Assembly: GCA_017084465.1 (NCBI GenBank)
Contig: CP070896.1
Span: 1,904,501-1,968,500 of the forward strand
Source of the DNA: Lacrimispora xylanisolvens
Lineage (GTDB): Bacteria; Bacillota; Clostridia; Lachnospirales; Lachnospiraceae
Length of the DNA: 64,000 nucleotides
Direction: 5' to 3'
The position numbers and the translations under genes were made by a program. The notes below the pieces were generated by a model. It was not told the DNA's origin, searched no databases, and worked only from the letters and a program-made list of their open reading frames with translations. Positions 1 to 10,494 of this stretch are shown one piece after another. How positions within the stretch are numbered: the first letter of the stretch is position 1; every line of letters starts with the position of its first letter.

Positions 1-186
1 TCTTACATCAACATACTGCCCTAAACCAGTTGTCTTAATCTGGTTTGGGACTGCCGCATCCATCATCTTTAAAAGATCGGCTGCCTGCATTTCCTGGTTA
101 TCCATTGCCTTCTTTGCAACGCTTAATCCGGCACTCTGTTGAATTTTAGAAGAGCTTAACTGCATACTCATTGCTGCAATATCCAT
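1..186 (-). CDS. YjfB family putative motility protein (3' end cut by window)
   Basis: A small reading frame starts at 186 behind an AGGAG site and runs off the left edge after 62 codons, ending in ...YVDVR. It begins MDIAAMSMQLSSSKIQQSAG and contains the pattern Q-x-A-D-L-L-K-M-M, typical of the short YjfB family. Members are about 60 residues, so only the stop codon is probably missing. YjfB proteins are linked to motility genes by context, but their biochemical role is unknown. No signal peptide or membrane segment is visible. The neighbouring chemotaxis receptor at 3.6-5.3 kb fits a motility-related context, although no flagellar gene lies in this window. Confidence 0.75.
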   Translation of the reverse strand, partial: MDIAAMSMQLSSSKIQQSAGLSVAKKAMDNQEMQAADLLKMMDAAVPNQIKTTGLGQYVDVR

Positions 187-268
187 ATCTTTCTCCTTTC
201 ACATAACATGTTTTAAGAAATTATGGTTCAACACTAATTATATCGACATTTATTGTGGAACTGATAAG

Positions 269-1810
269 TCATACTCCCTGTTCCTGATAACAATCAAGAG
301 TAAACCAAAACTCCACTCCGCCCTCAACGTTTCTCACACCGCACGACTTCTTATGAGAGTCAATAATAGCCTTTACAATAGAAAGACCAATTCCGCTTCC
401 CCCATATTCCCGGGTGTGAGCCTTATCCACTTTGAAAAATTTCGTCCACAGCTTCGGCAAATCCTCGTCCGGAATACTCTGCCCCGTATTAAATACGGTT
501 ACAAGCGCCTCTTTTCCATTCTCTTCGGCAGTGATAATAATCTCCCTGTCTCCGCCAAGATGATTAAGTGCATTATTTAAATAATTGGTGATCACTTCTT
601 CTATTTTAAATTCATCCGCATAAACACGAATGGTATCAAAAGTTTCCAATTTCACCTTAGCTTCCTTTTGCTGGATTAAAATTCCGGCAGATCCAATCAC
701 TCCGCGGATTAGCTCCGTTAAATCAAAGCATTCCAACTGTAAATCGTCATTGCCAAATTCCAGAGCTGTCAGATTCAGCAGCTGACGAACCATTTTGTTC
801 ATCTTATTGGCCTCATCCATGATCACCTCACAGTAATAATCCCTGCTCTCCGGATCTTCTGCCATTCCCTCCGTTAAGCCTTCCGCATACCCCTGAATAA
901 GAGCAATGGGTGTTTTCAGCTCATGAGACACATTAGCAATAAACTCCTTTCGCATCTCATCAATCTTTACCTTTTCCGCAATATCATTCTGCAGCTCTTC
1001 ATTGGCACTGCGAAGCTGTCCGATTGTATCCTTAAGCCGGTCGGACAACTGATTCATACTGTTGCCCAGAATACCGATTTCATCTTTTTCATCACCAGTG
1101 TATTTTGCCTCAAAGTCAAGACCGGACATCTTCTCTGACAAATTCGCCAGTTGAAGAATGGGTGTTGTAATTCGTTTGGTGGTGAAATAAATAAACAAAC
1201 TACCTATAATCAAAGCCATAGACCCCACATATGCCAGGAACCTGTTTGACAAAGCTACACTGTCCCTGATACTAGACAGCGGTATGGAGATTAGAAAAAT
1301 AGTTTTATTATCCGAAAAATACCCCCAGCTCTCCAGGTAATAAGAATCCGAACGTTTATCATAAGTTTTTTGTACAATATAGTTGCTATGTTTTTTTAAT
1401 ACTCTGGCCTGGGGCATATCTTTGCCGAAAATATAATCCTCTACCCTGTTTTTTAAAAACTGTGGGTTACCACTTGTAGACATCAGATATTCGTCTGTTG
1501 TACTATCGATTAAAATCATCATTATATTATATTTTTCACCCATAGTCCGAAACATCTTCTGCATGGGGCCCTCATTTTTGAAATCAGGATCATAGGAATC
1601 ATGGTAATAATTAATAATTCCTTTTCCGCTTTCATTGGCCTGGGCTACTACCTGATCAATCTCTGTATAGGCCATTTCCAGTATACGAACCTTGGCTCTG
1701 GTGTAAAATCCCTCTAAAAACCAGTTGTTCACACACCAGGTAGTCAAAAGAACAAATGCCATCAGACAGACAAATATCATGGCAAAACGCGCCTTTATGG
1801 AATGCTTCAT
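269..1810 (-). CDS. HAMP-domain sensor histidine kinase
   Basis: A 513-residue membrane sensor kinase. It has a first membrane segment at about residues 10-27, an extracellular region at 30-190, a second membrane segment at about 192-210 and a HAMP linker to about 263. The HisKA domain has the phospho-acceptor His296 in the motif VSHELKTP, and a HATPase domain follows with a G-x-G-x-G-L box (GGSGIGLSIV). It should autophosphorylate on His296 and pass phosphate to the regulator encoded just upstream at 1828-2502, 17 bases away and surely co-transcribed. The ligand cannot be read from the sequence; the extracellular region matches no domain I recognise. The gene is intact. Confidence 0.93.
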   Translation of the reverse strand: MKHSIKARFAMIFVCLMAFVLLTTWCVNNWFLEGFYTRAKVRILEMAYTEIDQVVAQANESGKGIINYYHDSYDPDFKNEGPMQKMFRTMGEKYNIMMILIDSTTDEYLMSTSGNPQFLKNRVEDYIFGKDMPQARVLKKHSNYIVQKTYDKRSDSYYLESWGYFSDNKTIFLISIPLSSIRDSVALSNRFLAYVGSMALIIGSLFIYFTTKRITTPILQLANLSEKMSGLDFEAKYTGDEKDEIGILGNSMNQLSDRLKDTIGQLRSANEELQNDIAEKVKIDEMRKEFIANVSHELKTPIALIQGYAEGLTEGMAEDPESRDYYCEVIMDEANKMNKMVRQLLNLTALEFGNDDLQLECFDLTELIRGVIGSAGILIQQKEAKVKLETFDTIRVYADEFKIEEVITNYLNNALNHLGGDREIIITAEENGKEALVTVFNTGQSIPDEDLPKLWTKFFKVDKAHTREYGGSGIGLSIVKAIIDSHKKSCGVRNVEGGVEFWFTLDCYQEQGV

Positions 1811-1827
1811 TCACTCACCTCTAACGA

Positions 1828-2502
1828 TTATGTCACTTCAAATTTATAGCCCATTCCCCAGATGGTCCGGATGTAATCTCCCTTTTCTCCCATCTTGCTT
1901 CTTAACTTCTTCACATGTGTGTCAATGGTTCTTGCATCACCGAAATAATCATAGTTCCATACATTATTAAGAATTTTTTCTCTGGAGAGAGCTATTCCCT
2001 GATTTTCCAGGAAATATGCCAGAAGCTCAAATTCTTTATAGCTTAATTCAATGTCTTTTCCATCAATGGTTACCTGATGTGCCACCTTATCTATACAGAT
2101 ACCGCCGATCTCAACCGAATCTGTATTCACAGCATTGCTGCGCCTTAATATAGCCTCTACACGGGCAACCAGGATCTTGGGGCTGAATGGCTTTGCAATG
2201 TATTCATCCACACCCAGATCAAAGCCCTGAAGTTCATCCCTCTCTTCCGTTCTTGCTGTCAGCATAATTATCGGAACCTGGGAATATTTACGGATGGTCT
2301 TGCAGGTCTCCCACCCATCCATCTTCGGCATCATCACATCCAGAATAATCAGTACGATATCTTTTTGCTCAAAAAATATGTCTACCGCTTCCTCACCGTT
2401 TGATGCTTCCACAACAGTAAATCCTTTAACACTGAGGAAATCCTTTACCAGTTTTCTCATTCTGGCTTCGTCATCTACCACTAATATTTTTAACTGTTCC
2501 AT
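1828..2502 (-). CDS. OmpR/PhoB-family response regulator
   Basis: 224 residues. The N-terminal receiver has acidic pocket residues Asp10-Asp11, phospho-acceptor Asp55 (LDVMMP), Thr82 and Lys104. The C-terminal winged helix (about 130-222) has the transcription-loop and recognition-helix signature ARTIDTHVKKLR near its end. It is the first gene of a two-gene operon with the histidine kinase downstream. A TACAAT hexamer lies about 50 bases upstream of the start on the minus strand, but no convincing -35 box accompanies it. The target genes are unknown. Confidence 0.95.
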   Translation of the reverse strand: MEQLKILVVDDEARMRKLVKDFLSVKGFTVVEASNGEEAVDIFFEQKDIVLIILDVMMPKMDGWETCKTIRKYSQVPIIMLTARTEERDELQGFDLGVDEYIAKPFSPKILVARVEAILRRSNAVNTDSVEIGGICIDKVAHQVTIDGKDIELSYKEFELLAYFLENQGIALSREKILNNVWNYDYFGDARTIDTHVKKLRSKMGEKGDYIRTIWGMGYKFEVT

Positions 2503-2631
2503 AAAAACCTCCCGAAATCAGATCTCAACTGTTTTCCTGTATTTATGAAACATATTGTACCAAATTGATAGCGGAATATCTACATTTTCACAGAGATTTC
2601 ACACCCTTTCCCAATTAACCTTTGTAAAAGT

Positions 2632-2667
2632 AAAAAAAGGCAGATGCTCCTGTAAAAAGCATCTGCC
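2632..2667 (-). terminator. Intrinsic terminator after kduI
   Basis: Ten-base perfect arms (GGCAGATGCT and AGCATCTGCC at 2639-2648 and 2658-2667) with a short loop. On the minus strand the stem is followed by seven T. It lies 15 bases past the kduI stop codon. Confidence 0.9.
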
Positions 2668-2681
2668 TGTCCAATCTAATC

Positions 2682-3524
2682 TTATCTTAATTCAGTTGTA
2701 GGAATGGTATCCATATCATCAAACGCCTGATTCTCGCCGCCCATTGCCCAAACGAAGGTATAGTTGCTTGTACCTGCTCCGGAATGGATGCTCCAGGATG
2801 GGCTGATGACTGCCTGCTCATTCTGCATAACGATGTGTCTGGTCTGATTGCCTTCGCCCATCATGTGGAATACTACATTGTTCTCCGGAATCTCGAAGTA
2901 CATATAGATCTCCATACGTCTCTCATGAGTATGAGATGGCATGGTGTTCCATACACTGCCTGGATCTAAAACAGTCATTCCCATGGATAACTGGCAGGTC
3001 TCAAGTACATCCGGATGGATGAACTGGTTGATCACGCGCTTGTTGGAAGTCTCCATAGCACCCAGTGGCTTCTTAGCTGCCTTCTCAATCGGAATAAAGG
3101 TAGTCTTGCATGCCTTGTGAGCAGGAGCACTTACCATATAAAATTTAGCTGGGTTTGATGCATCATCACTGGTGAATAATACTTCTTTGGTTCCCTTTGT
3201 GATGTATAAGCAGTCTTTATAGCCCATGCTGAATTCTTCTCCATCTGCTTTGATCTTTCCTGATCCGCCGATGTTGAAGATACCGATCTCACGTCTTTCG
3301 AGGAAAAAGCTTGTACCAAAGTTTTTCCAGATATCAATTCCCTTGTCAATGGAAACGGTTTCTGTTGTTGGCATACAGCCCAGTGTTACCATACGGTCAA
3401 CATGGGAGTAAACAGCTACCACTTCATTGGCAACATATAAGTTCTCAATTAAAAATTCGTCTCTTGTTTCTTCTGTTGTGTAACGCTTAAAATCTTTCTG
3501 ATTAGCAGAGTAACGAATATCCAT
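2682..3524 (-). CDS. kduI: 5-dehydro-4-deoxy-D-glucuronate isomerase (KduI)
   Basis: 280 residues, the usual length. A bicupin enzyme that converts 5-keto-4-deoxyuronate to 2,5-diketo-3-deoxygluconate in pectin and glycosaminoglycan breakdown in the cytoplasm. The zinc-binding pattern H-x-H-x4-E is present in PSHTHERRMEIYMYF, with a further conserved His in SWSIHSGAG. The start is set by an AAGGAGG site 12 bases upstream. It stands alone: kduD, the lyases and the transporters that usually accompany it are not in this window. Its own terminator follows, and the chemotaxis receptor gene upstream ends 80 bases before it. Confidence 0.96.
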   Translation of the reverse strand: MDIRYSANQKDFKRYTTEETRDEFLIENLYVANEVVAVYSHVDRMVTLGCMPTTETVSIDKGIDIWKNFGTSFFLERREIGIFNIGGSGKIKADGEEFSMGYKDCLYITKGTKEVLFTSDDASNPAKFYMVSAPAHKACKTTFIPIEKAAKKPLGAMETSNKRVINQFIHPDVLETCQLSMGMTVLDPGSVWNTMPSHTHERRMEIYMYFEIPENNVVFHMMGEGNQTRHIVMQNEQAVISPSWSIHSGAGTSNYTFVWAMGGENQAFDDMDTIPTTELR

Positions 3525-3603
3525 TTATTAAAAGCCTCCTTATTTGTATTTGAAATAACTGACCATCTACATGGTATCATACGGCAGTTTTTAATTCAAC
3601 ATC

Positions 3604-5347
3604 TTATTGGATTATTTTAAATTTATCCACTTCTTTCTGGAGAAGTGCCGCCTGGGCTGACAGTTCTTCACTGGAAGCAGAACTTTCTTCTGCTGTAGCC
3701 GCATTGCTCTGGACTACATAAGAAATTTCATTGATTCCGTTGCTGACACTAACCATAGCAACTGCCTGCTCTCTTGCAGACTGCTCCACTGATTCCATAA
3801 GCCCTTTGGCATGATTTGCCTGTTCCATAACCTCTGACAGAATCTGGGCGTTTTCTTTTGCAGTCCCCATTCCATCTGTCACAGCCCGGGCTGCATTTTC
3901 CACAAGCAGCGCAGTGCGTTTGGCAGCTTCTGCGGATTTTGCTGCAAGGCTGCGGACTTCGTCTGCAACTACCGCAAATCCCTGACCTGCTTCTCCTGCA
4001 CGGGCCGCTTCCACCGCAGCATTCAGCGCCAGAAGATTGGTCTGTGAAGCAATTGCATCTACATCCTTTGTAATCTTTGCGATTTCATCGGAAGTGTTTT
4101 TTTATCTCATCCATTGCCTGAAGCATCTGCTTCATCTTCTTGTTGCTTTCTTCTACCCGCGACAACGTCTGCTCTGCATAACCGGCAGCCTGCCCGATAT
4201 GAGCCGAACTTTGTTCTGCCTTCTCTGTAATCTCTGTTATGGCAGTAGAAAGCTGGTCAATGGTTCCTGCCTGTTCCGTGGCTCCGGCTGCCAGAGCTGA
4301 TGCTGCATCCGCCACCTGAGAGGAACCTGAATTCACCTGTTCGGCCGACTCACGAATTAAGCCTAATGTCCGGTTTAGCTGCTCATAAATCAGAATCAGA
4401 GAATCATGGATGGTAGAAAAATCACCGGCATACTCCCTGGTTACAGGAAGCGTCATATCTCCAGCCGCCATATTTTTTAAATGAAGGGTAATATCGTCCA
4501 CTACTTCTTTCATCTGCCCGATCAGTTCATCGGTTGCCTGAGAGAGTACCTCCATCTCATCGCCGGTTTTTACAACTGCAACAGGAGGGGTATGAACATC
4601 TCCGTCGGAAAGCAGTTTAAGCCGCTCTGATATGGGACTTAATGGAGCTGTAATCTTGTGCAGGAACTTGACAAGTATGATTAAACCTGTGAAGCAGATC
4701 AATAAGGCTACAACTGCCAGCAGTATAATATTGAGTATTTTTTCCCTGTGATATCCTGCAACAGCACTGTCAATGTCGTCTATGTAGTTTCCTGTACTGA
4801 TGTACCAGTCATATGGCTCAAATTTTATGGTATAAGCCCGTTTTGCAAATGTGCCTTCCTGGCCTGGTTTTGTAAAGAAGAAATTGGTGAATCCGCCTCC
4901 GGGCTGGGATCCGTTTTTAATAAATTCACGGATATAGTAATCTCCCTTTAAATCCTTCTCATCGTAGCGCTCTTTTCCTTCATATTCCGGATTCATGTGA
5001 ACTGCGCAGAGACCAGTGGAAGTATCGGCCCAGAAATATCCGTTTCCATTGTCATAACGCGTATCCCGGACAATGGCTTTGGCATTGTCTAATGCCTCTT
5101 TTTCTGTAATTTCACCAGATTTATAGCGGTCGTAATTAACCTGTAACACACTAACCAGACTTTCAGTCGCTGTTTTAATATTTAAATCATAACTTTCGTA
5201 ACTGGAATGGATCCAGTTCTGGTAAACCCGGTCCAGGCTGATATAAAAAATAGTTGTCAGAGCGGATATAATTAACATTACCATTACACTGACGAATACA
5301 ACCAGCTTTCCTGTTACCTGCAATCTCTTACTCTTTTGTGCCTTCAT
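3604..5347 (-). CDS. Methyl-accepting chemotaxis protein, sCache_2 sensor (frameshift)
   Basis: A transmembrane chemoreceptor of about 580 residues: first membrane segment at about 12-34, an sCache_2-type extracellular sensor at about 40-185 (motif NGYFWADTS), second membrane segment at about 195-217, HAMP, then the cytoplasmic signalling domain with the hairpin tip ...[18 protein letters not shown]. It should control a CheA kinase in response to a small ligand. The start at 5347 is chosen for the AAAGGGG site upstream; an in-frame ATG at 5380 has none. The frame breaks at 4097-4103, a run of seven A on the coding strand where six restore [21 protein letters not shown] judge this a sequencing error, not a truncation. 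Confidence 0.9.
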
Positions 5348-5489
5348 GTAATACCCCTTTCTGATTGCAATTTTATTCAATATGGATTAGCATACACGGT
5401 ATTTATAAAATCCGCAACTGACGTTTACTGAAAGTTTATTAAATTTCTGTAAAATATTTGTCAAATTTTAAACAATTAAAAAAATTCCC

Positions 5490-5533
5490 AAAAAAAAAGA
5501 CACAAATATGGCGTTTTGAAACCTGTGTCTTTC
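5490..5533 (-). terminator. Intrinsic terminator after the glycosyltransferase pair
   Basis: An AAAGACACA / TGTGTCTTT stem is followed on the minus strand by nine T (plus-strand A run 5490-5498). It lies just beyond the 5552 stop codon. Confidence 0.85.
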
Positions 5534-5551
5534 TTCGGGAATTTATTTTTA

Positions 5552-6662
5552 TTATTTTATGGCTGCCTGAATTAATTTTAAATTACTTTTCAGACGTTCA
5601 TTGTCGGGGGCAAAAAGAAGTGCTGCTTTTGCATGGTCCCGGGATTCAGAATACAATCCCAGCCGGTAAGCGGCAATGGCACAAAGATCATCCGGAGTAT
5701 AATCCCAGGAATAACCCATATTTACAAAGGTCCTTGACTTTTCTTTTATCTTCAGCGCTTCCAGGGTCAGATAATAAGCCATGGGCCAGTCACTCAGCTC
5801 ATAGCAGATTTTGGCAAACTCCACATAAGGATCCCGCATGCCTGGAACTTCTGCAATGGCTTTAAAATACCACTGGTATGCTTCTTTTATCTTATCCAGC
5901 CGATAATACGATCTGGCAATCCAGCGCATGGCTGCACACCGTTCATCACACCAGGTAGCAGTGGGAAGCAGCAAATACTCCTTTAAGGTTTTAATGCTTT
6001 CCAGCCATTTGCTCTTATACATATACTCTCTGCCAAGATAGTACCGCATCCGCTCATCTCCGGGCGTTTCCGCAACTGCCAGCTCTAAAAGAGGCAGATA
6101 GGAACCCCCTGGATTTGGTGGGATCGGGATAATGGCTTAACACCATTCCATCAATATAAATCGTCTCCAGAGGTAATTTTCCACAGTACTGGACAAACTC
6201 ATGTACCGGGCATTTCCACCGGAAGTCTTTACGCTGATGCACTTTAAAATAATAAAACTGTATATCCGGTGTTCCATCTTCCTTTAAACTCCAGTTGTAA
6301 AGATAGCGTCCCGTCCTTGCAACAGCTCCTTTGTTAACGGGCTTATGGTTCACCCACGCTTCTTCCAGCCGTTTTCTCCACCCTGGTTCAAACCGTTCAT
6401 CAAGATCGGTGCAGACACAGATATCCACATCTTCCGGTACGTGATCCAGAGAGATATTTCTTGCCACATCAAATCTCCATGGCTTTACAATATCTACGTA
6501 GACAATGGCTCCCCGCTCTTTTAACTTTTCTACCGTATCATCTTCTGATCCGGTGTCTGTGACAACGATGAGATCCGCCTCATTCATGGAATCCATCCAA
6601 CTATCTACAAATGATGATTCATTTTTACAGATTGCATAAACACAGATTTTCAGACCGCTCAT
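5552..6662 (-). CDS. Family 2 glycosyltransferase with C-terminal TPR repeats, copy 1 (frameshift)
   Basis: About 370 residues after joining two frames. The N-terminal GT-A fold starts KICVYAICKNESSFVDSWMD and carries TDTGSEDDTVE and the metal-binding DxD-type motif TDLDE. The C-terminal third is TPR-like helices (YYLGREYMYKSKWLESI, AIAAYRLGLYSESRDHAK). It probably transfers a sugar from a nucleotide sugar; the acceptor is unknown. The architecture recalls SunS-type peptide glycosyltransferases, but that is only a fold-level resemblance. Its start overlaps the stop of the paralogue upstream (TGATG), so the two are translationally coupled. The frame breaks at a C5 run at 6105-6109; four bases restore SRGSYLPLLELAVAETP. 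Confidence 0.85.
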
Positions 6663-7774
6663 CAGGATTCCTCCTTAGCTTCCGGTTTTCTGCTTTTTTG
6701 CTGAATCAGCAGGAGATTGCTTTGAAGCCTTTTATTTTCCGGGTCTGTTTTTAAAGCCTGATCCGCATACCCTTCGGCTGTTTCATACATTCCAAGCCGG
6801 TAAGCGCTGATTGCAGCATAATCATATAATGAATATCCCCAGCTTGCCGGGTCTACCAGATAGCTTCCCGTACTTTCCTTAATTGTCAGCCCCTTTTGAG
6901 CCATGGCAAAGCTTAAGGCCCAATTGGGATTCCATATAGCCAAATCTCGCTAAAGCAAGATAAGGCTCTCTCACCTCCGGGCATTCTGCAAGCGCCCGGT
7001 ACAGCCAGACAAGCTCTTCTCTTTTATTGCCCTTTTCTGCATAAGCCTGAGCAATGAAGCGCATAGAGGCACTACGTTCCTCCAGCCAACTGGCGGTGGG
7101 CATGGAAAGATGTTTACTTAGTGTCTGTATGGCCTGGTCATAATCTCCATGGAATACATATTCTCTGCCAAGCCAGAACATGGCCCTGTCATCAAAGGGA
7201 TTTTCTTTTACGGATAACTCCAGAAGGGGCAGATACTGGGTTCTTGGTTTTGAATTATCCGGGTAATGATTTAATACAAGTCCCGTTACCCAGCCTGATT
7301 TTTCCGGCTCTGATCCACTATACTCCAAGATTTCATGAACCGGATGAATCCAGCGGTATCCATGGCGTTTATGGATCTTTTCCATGGGATACTGCTTCTT
7401 TGGTGTTCCGTCTGGATTCAATGAAAATGTGAATAAATATCTGGCACGGGTCTGATCCTTTTTCCAGGCAGACTCTAAGATTTTTCTCCAGCCCGGTATA
7501 AATACTTCGTCTAAATCATTGGATACGCAGATATCTGCATCTTCAGGCACATGATCAAGAGCAACGTTTCGCGCTGTGTCAAATCTCCATGGGGAAATGG
7601 TTTCCTCATATACAGTCGCCCCCCCCTGGCTCTGAGCTTTTCAACAGTGCCGTCCGTAGAGCCTGTATCGGTCACAATTACTTCATCGGCTTCCGAAACC
7701 GCATCCATCCACCGGTCTACAAACTGCTCTTCATTCTTGCTGATTGCATAAACGCATATCTTATATCGGTTCAA
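6662..7774 (-). CDS. Family 2 glycosyltransferase with C-terminal TPR repeats, copy 2 (two frameshifts)
   Basis: A paralogue of the next gene with the same layout: KICVYAISKNEEQFVDRWMD, TDTGSTDGTVE, the DxD-like SNDLDE, the conserved HPVHEILEY, then TPR-like helices to the C-terminus. About 370 residues after repair. There are two breaks. One is a C8 run at 7619-7626, where six bases restore ARGATVYEETISPWRFD in register with the paralogue. The other is one extra base near 6922-6925, which restores ESQWALSFAMAQ. The two copies are clearly diverged, so this is an old tandem duplication. Target and sugar are unknown; nearby chemotaxis and YjfB genes make a cell-surface or flagellar substrate possible, but this is speculative. 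Confidence 0.82.
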
Positions 7775-7867
7775 TCAAACCATCTCCTTTTAGAATATTC
7801 TGATTGCTAGATACAATATATGCAAAAAACAGTTTGTCCTGTGATAAAAATAAGACAATCCAGTTTT

Positions 7868-8395
7868 TTATGAAAGATTGACTCCGTATACGATTTCATA
7901 AATCTCTTTCTTATAAGGCATAAATTCCTCCTCAGTAAAAGGCTTTCCATAACTAGTCACCCATAACTGCATTGGACTGTCCTGTGGTTTTAACGGCATC
8001 TGCTCATAGTAAAAATGATTTACATAAAATCCCAGCCGTTCATAAAAGACTGCCCTTTTTCCTGTTGCGGGATTTTCCTCCGTCACAGGCTCAATTTCCA
8101 GAAATACAGGTTTTTTTATTTCTTTCACTGCTTCTTCGATCAGAAGTTTGCCATAGCCCTTACCTCTTGAAATCTTTGCAGTTGCCAAGTGCTCAAAAAA
8201 GGCACATCCAGGCAGATCCCAGTATCCCAGAAACGCCATGATTCTCCCATCCTCTTCCACTGCCAGGGTATGATAGGCGGGGTTCTCAAACACAAGTTTC
8301 TGGTTTTCCTTTGTACGTCTTTCCTGATCTATAAATGACTCCTCATAAATGGCATATATTTCTTCAAAGCGGTTCTGTGGTTCTCTGATTAACAT
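7868..8395 (-). CDS. GNAT family N-acetyltransferase
   Basis: 175 residues with the GNAT core. The acetyl-CoA pyrophosphate loop is read in SRGKGYGKLLIEEAV (R/Q-x-x-G-x-G/A form), preceded by the strand AFFEHLATA and followed by a conserved strand VFLEIEP and the YERLGF motif near the C-terminus. It transfers an acetyl group from acetyl-CoA to an unknown amine. It appears monocistronic. The substrate cannot be inferred from neighbours. Confidence 0.85.
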   Translation of the reverse strand: MLIREPQNRFEEIYAIYEESFIDQERRTKENQKLVFENPAYHTLAVEEDGRIMAFLGYWDLPGCAFFEHLATAKISRGKGYGKLLIEEAVKEIKKPVFLEIEPVTEENPATGKRAVFYERLGFYVNHFYYEQMPLKPQDSPMQLWVTSYGKPFTEEEFMPYKKEIYEIVYGVNLS

Positions 8396-8469
8396 TTTTT
8401 ATCTCCTGTGGTTCTTATTATATTATTTGTATTTATTGTATCATAAATTTCTTATATTTGCAGACAAAT

Positions 8470-8525
8470 GCACCCTGTCCGGATCTCTCCTGTTAATCTG
8501 GCAGGAGAAACCCCGGGCAGGGCGC
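8470..8525. other. GC-rich nested hairpin between the GNAT and nucleotidase genes
   Basis: An outer stem (8470-8482 with 8512-8525) and an inner TCTCCTG / CAGGAGA stem form a long stable hairpin just past the nucleotidase stop codon. It lacks a clear T run on either strand, so it may be a weak terminator or an mRNA 3' stabiliser. Confidence 0.5.
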
Positions 8526-8553
8526 ATGGTTATATTACTTTAAGTTTATCTGT

Positions 8554-10385
8554 TTACTGAATGGTGATTCTTCCCTGTCCTGCCGGATTTGCATAATCAG
8601 CGCCTACATTTCCGCCTAAGTTATTGCGGATGAAAGCCGAGAGAATATCCACATCTGTCATTACATCATCACGGATTACTTTGCTGTTTTTAAACATTGT
8701 CATACCATCACCAGCCATCTTTAACATGTAATTGTGAGAAGCTACGGTATAGACTTTGGACGTATCGAGAGGAGAATCTCCAATCATAATATCTGCTACC
8801 CGGTATGCCCCTGCTACTTTTACAAAGTTACCTTTTTCGTCTACCTGTACGCTGGATGGAACTGAGGTTTTAATGGTATATTTTAAACCGGATACCTGTA
8901 AAAAGCCACCGCTTTCTTTCGGATAATTACGGGAAGCCATCTCCAGGGCATCCTTAATCTGCTGTCCGGTAACTTCTGCCACGCAGCCCATGTTTCCCAA
9001 AAGGATGTACAGTAAGTGTATCATTATATGTGATATTTCCTGGTTTAATGCCTGCGCGGACACCGCCGCCGTTTACAATACCGATGTCTGCACCAAGTAC
9101 CTGGCGATATGCGTCTGCACAGAGATCACCTAAGTTGGTTTCTCCGCTTCTGACTGCCCGTTCCCCTGTAGCAGGATTGTTAATGGTCAGTTCCACGTCA
9201 GTATGTCCCAATACGACTTTTAAGGATTCATTATACTGGGCCTGAATGTGCTTGATAAACTGGTCTGTATCATAATCCAGAGCTTTTCCATCCTTGGATA
9301 CTGCTGTTTTACCAGGAACGACCAGCTGGCTTCCCAGAGTAAGAACGTTTGGATCTTTAATCTTGTCCCTGTTTGCATTATAAATTTCTCTCCAGCGGTC
9401 AAAAGAGCCTAATTCTCTTTTTGCAATACGGCTTAAGGAATCGCCTTTTTGAACGGTGTAGGTACTGGATACTGCACCTGCAGGAACTTCAGCTACTAAC
9501 TCACTGGCAAGAGAACCGTCTGGGCGTATGGTCAGCTTTCCGATATTCTTTAATTTAGTTCCTGTCTGGGTAAGGAGCACGTCCTTTCCATCTTTATTCT
9601 TAATATTTTTTGAGTATTCTTCATGAGAGTGACCGTCAATTAATGCATCAATTCCATTTGTGTTTTTTATTACACTGTCAGAAGTCCACCGGTCAGTCGT
9701 GCCGTTTTCCCCCCAGATGACCTACTAAAATAACGTACTGCGCACCTTCTGTTCTGGCACTGTTAACAGACTGCTGAATCTGATCGTAAAGCTTCTTACC
9801 GGTTTCATCTTCACAGAAACCATAAATATAATTGCCGCTTCCATCCTGGAAGTAGGCTGGTGTTGACTTGGTAAAGCTCTCCGGTGTGGTTGCGCCTACC
9901 AAAGCAACTTTTGTATTTCCGTATGTAAACATCTTATAAGGAGCAAACACTGGAGCATTGGTCTTTAAATCCATAAAGTTGCTGGAATAGTATCCGCAGC
10001 TTAATTTGCCTGCCAGTTCCAAAAACCGTGGCATACCGTAATCATATTCATGATTGCCCGGTACGGCAAAATCATATCCGACCTGATTCATAATGTCAAT
10101 GATGTATCCGCCGTCAGAAAGTGTTCCGATGGGAGCTCCCTGAATCGCATCACCAGCATCAATCAGAGTCACATAGGGCGTCTGGGCTTTCATCTCTTTT
10201 TTATAAAGAGATAGACCCGCATAACCGATCTTTTCATCAATGCCGCAGTGAACGTCATTGGTATACAGAATCACAATATCCTGATCTGCAGCCCTGGCCG
10301 GAAACGATAGACCTGTGGCAAGGGACAAAACCATGAGTACGGACAGGCAAAGAGACAGAAACCTTCTTTTTGTACTTCCTTTCAT
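8554..10385 (-). CDS. Secreted 5'-nucleotidase / metallophosphoesterase with internal LysM domain (two frameshifts)
   Basis: About 610 residues after repair. A Sec signal peptide ends near AARAADQD (about residue 33). A calcineurin-like phosphoesterase domain follows, with metal motifs YTNDVHCG, DAGDAIQG, GNHEYDYG and GHSHEEY. A LysM module sits at about 310-358 (TYTVQKGDSLSRIAKREL). The C-terminal 5'-nucleotidase domain has NGGGVRAGI and the late motif SHNYMLKMAGDGM. It probably dephosphorylates extracellular nucleotides while bound to peptidoglycan. The start follows an AAGGAGG site. Frame breaks are at a C6 run at 9709-9714 (five restore GHLGENGTTDRWTSDS) and a T3 at 8993-8995 (two restore PFGNMGCVAEVTG). 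A LysM module between the two catalytic domains, not at an end, is notable. Confidence 0.9.
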
Positions 10386-10494
10386 TGCTTGAATCCTCCT
10401 TTAACATATGCTTTTTCCTATATTATATCAGAACAATGTAAAATTTCCATATTATTTTGTTAATATTTTCCTTTTATCTGATACTTTATTTCAT

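Noticed and set aside
5458..5865. Plus-strand frame opposite the glycosyltransferase gene
   Set aside because: It is a shadow of the minus-strand gene and runs through the terminator hairpin.
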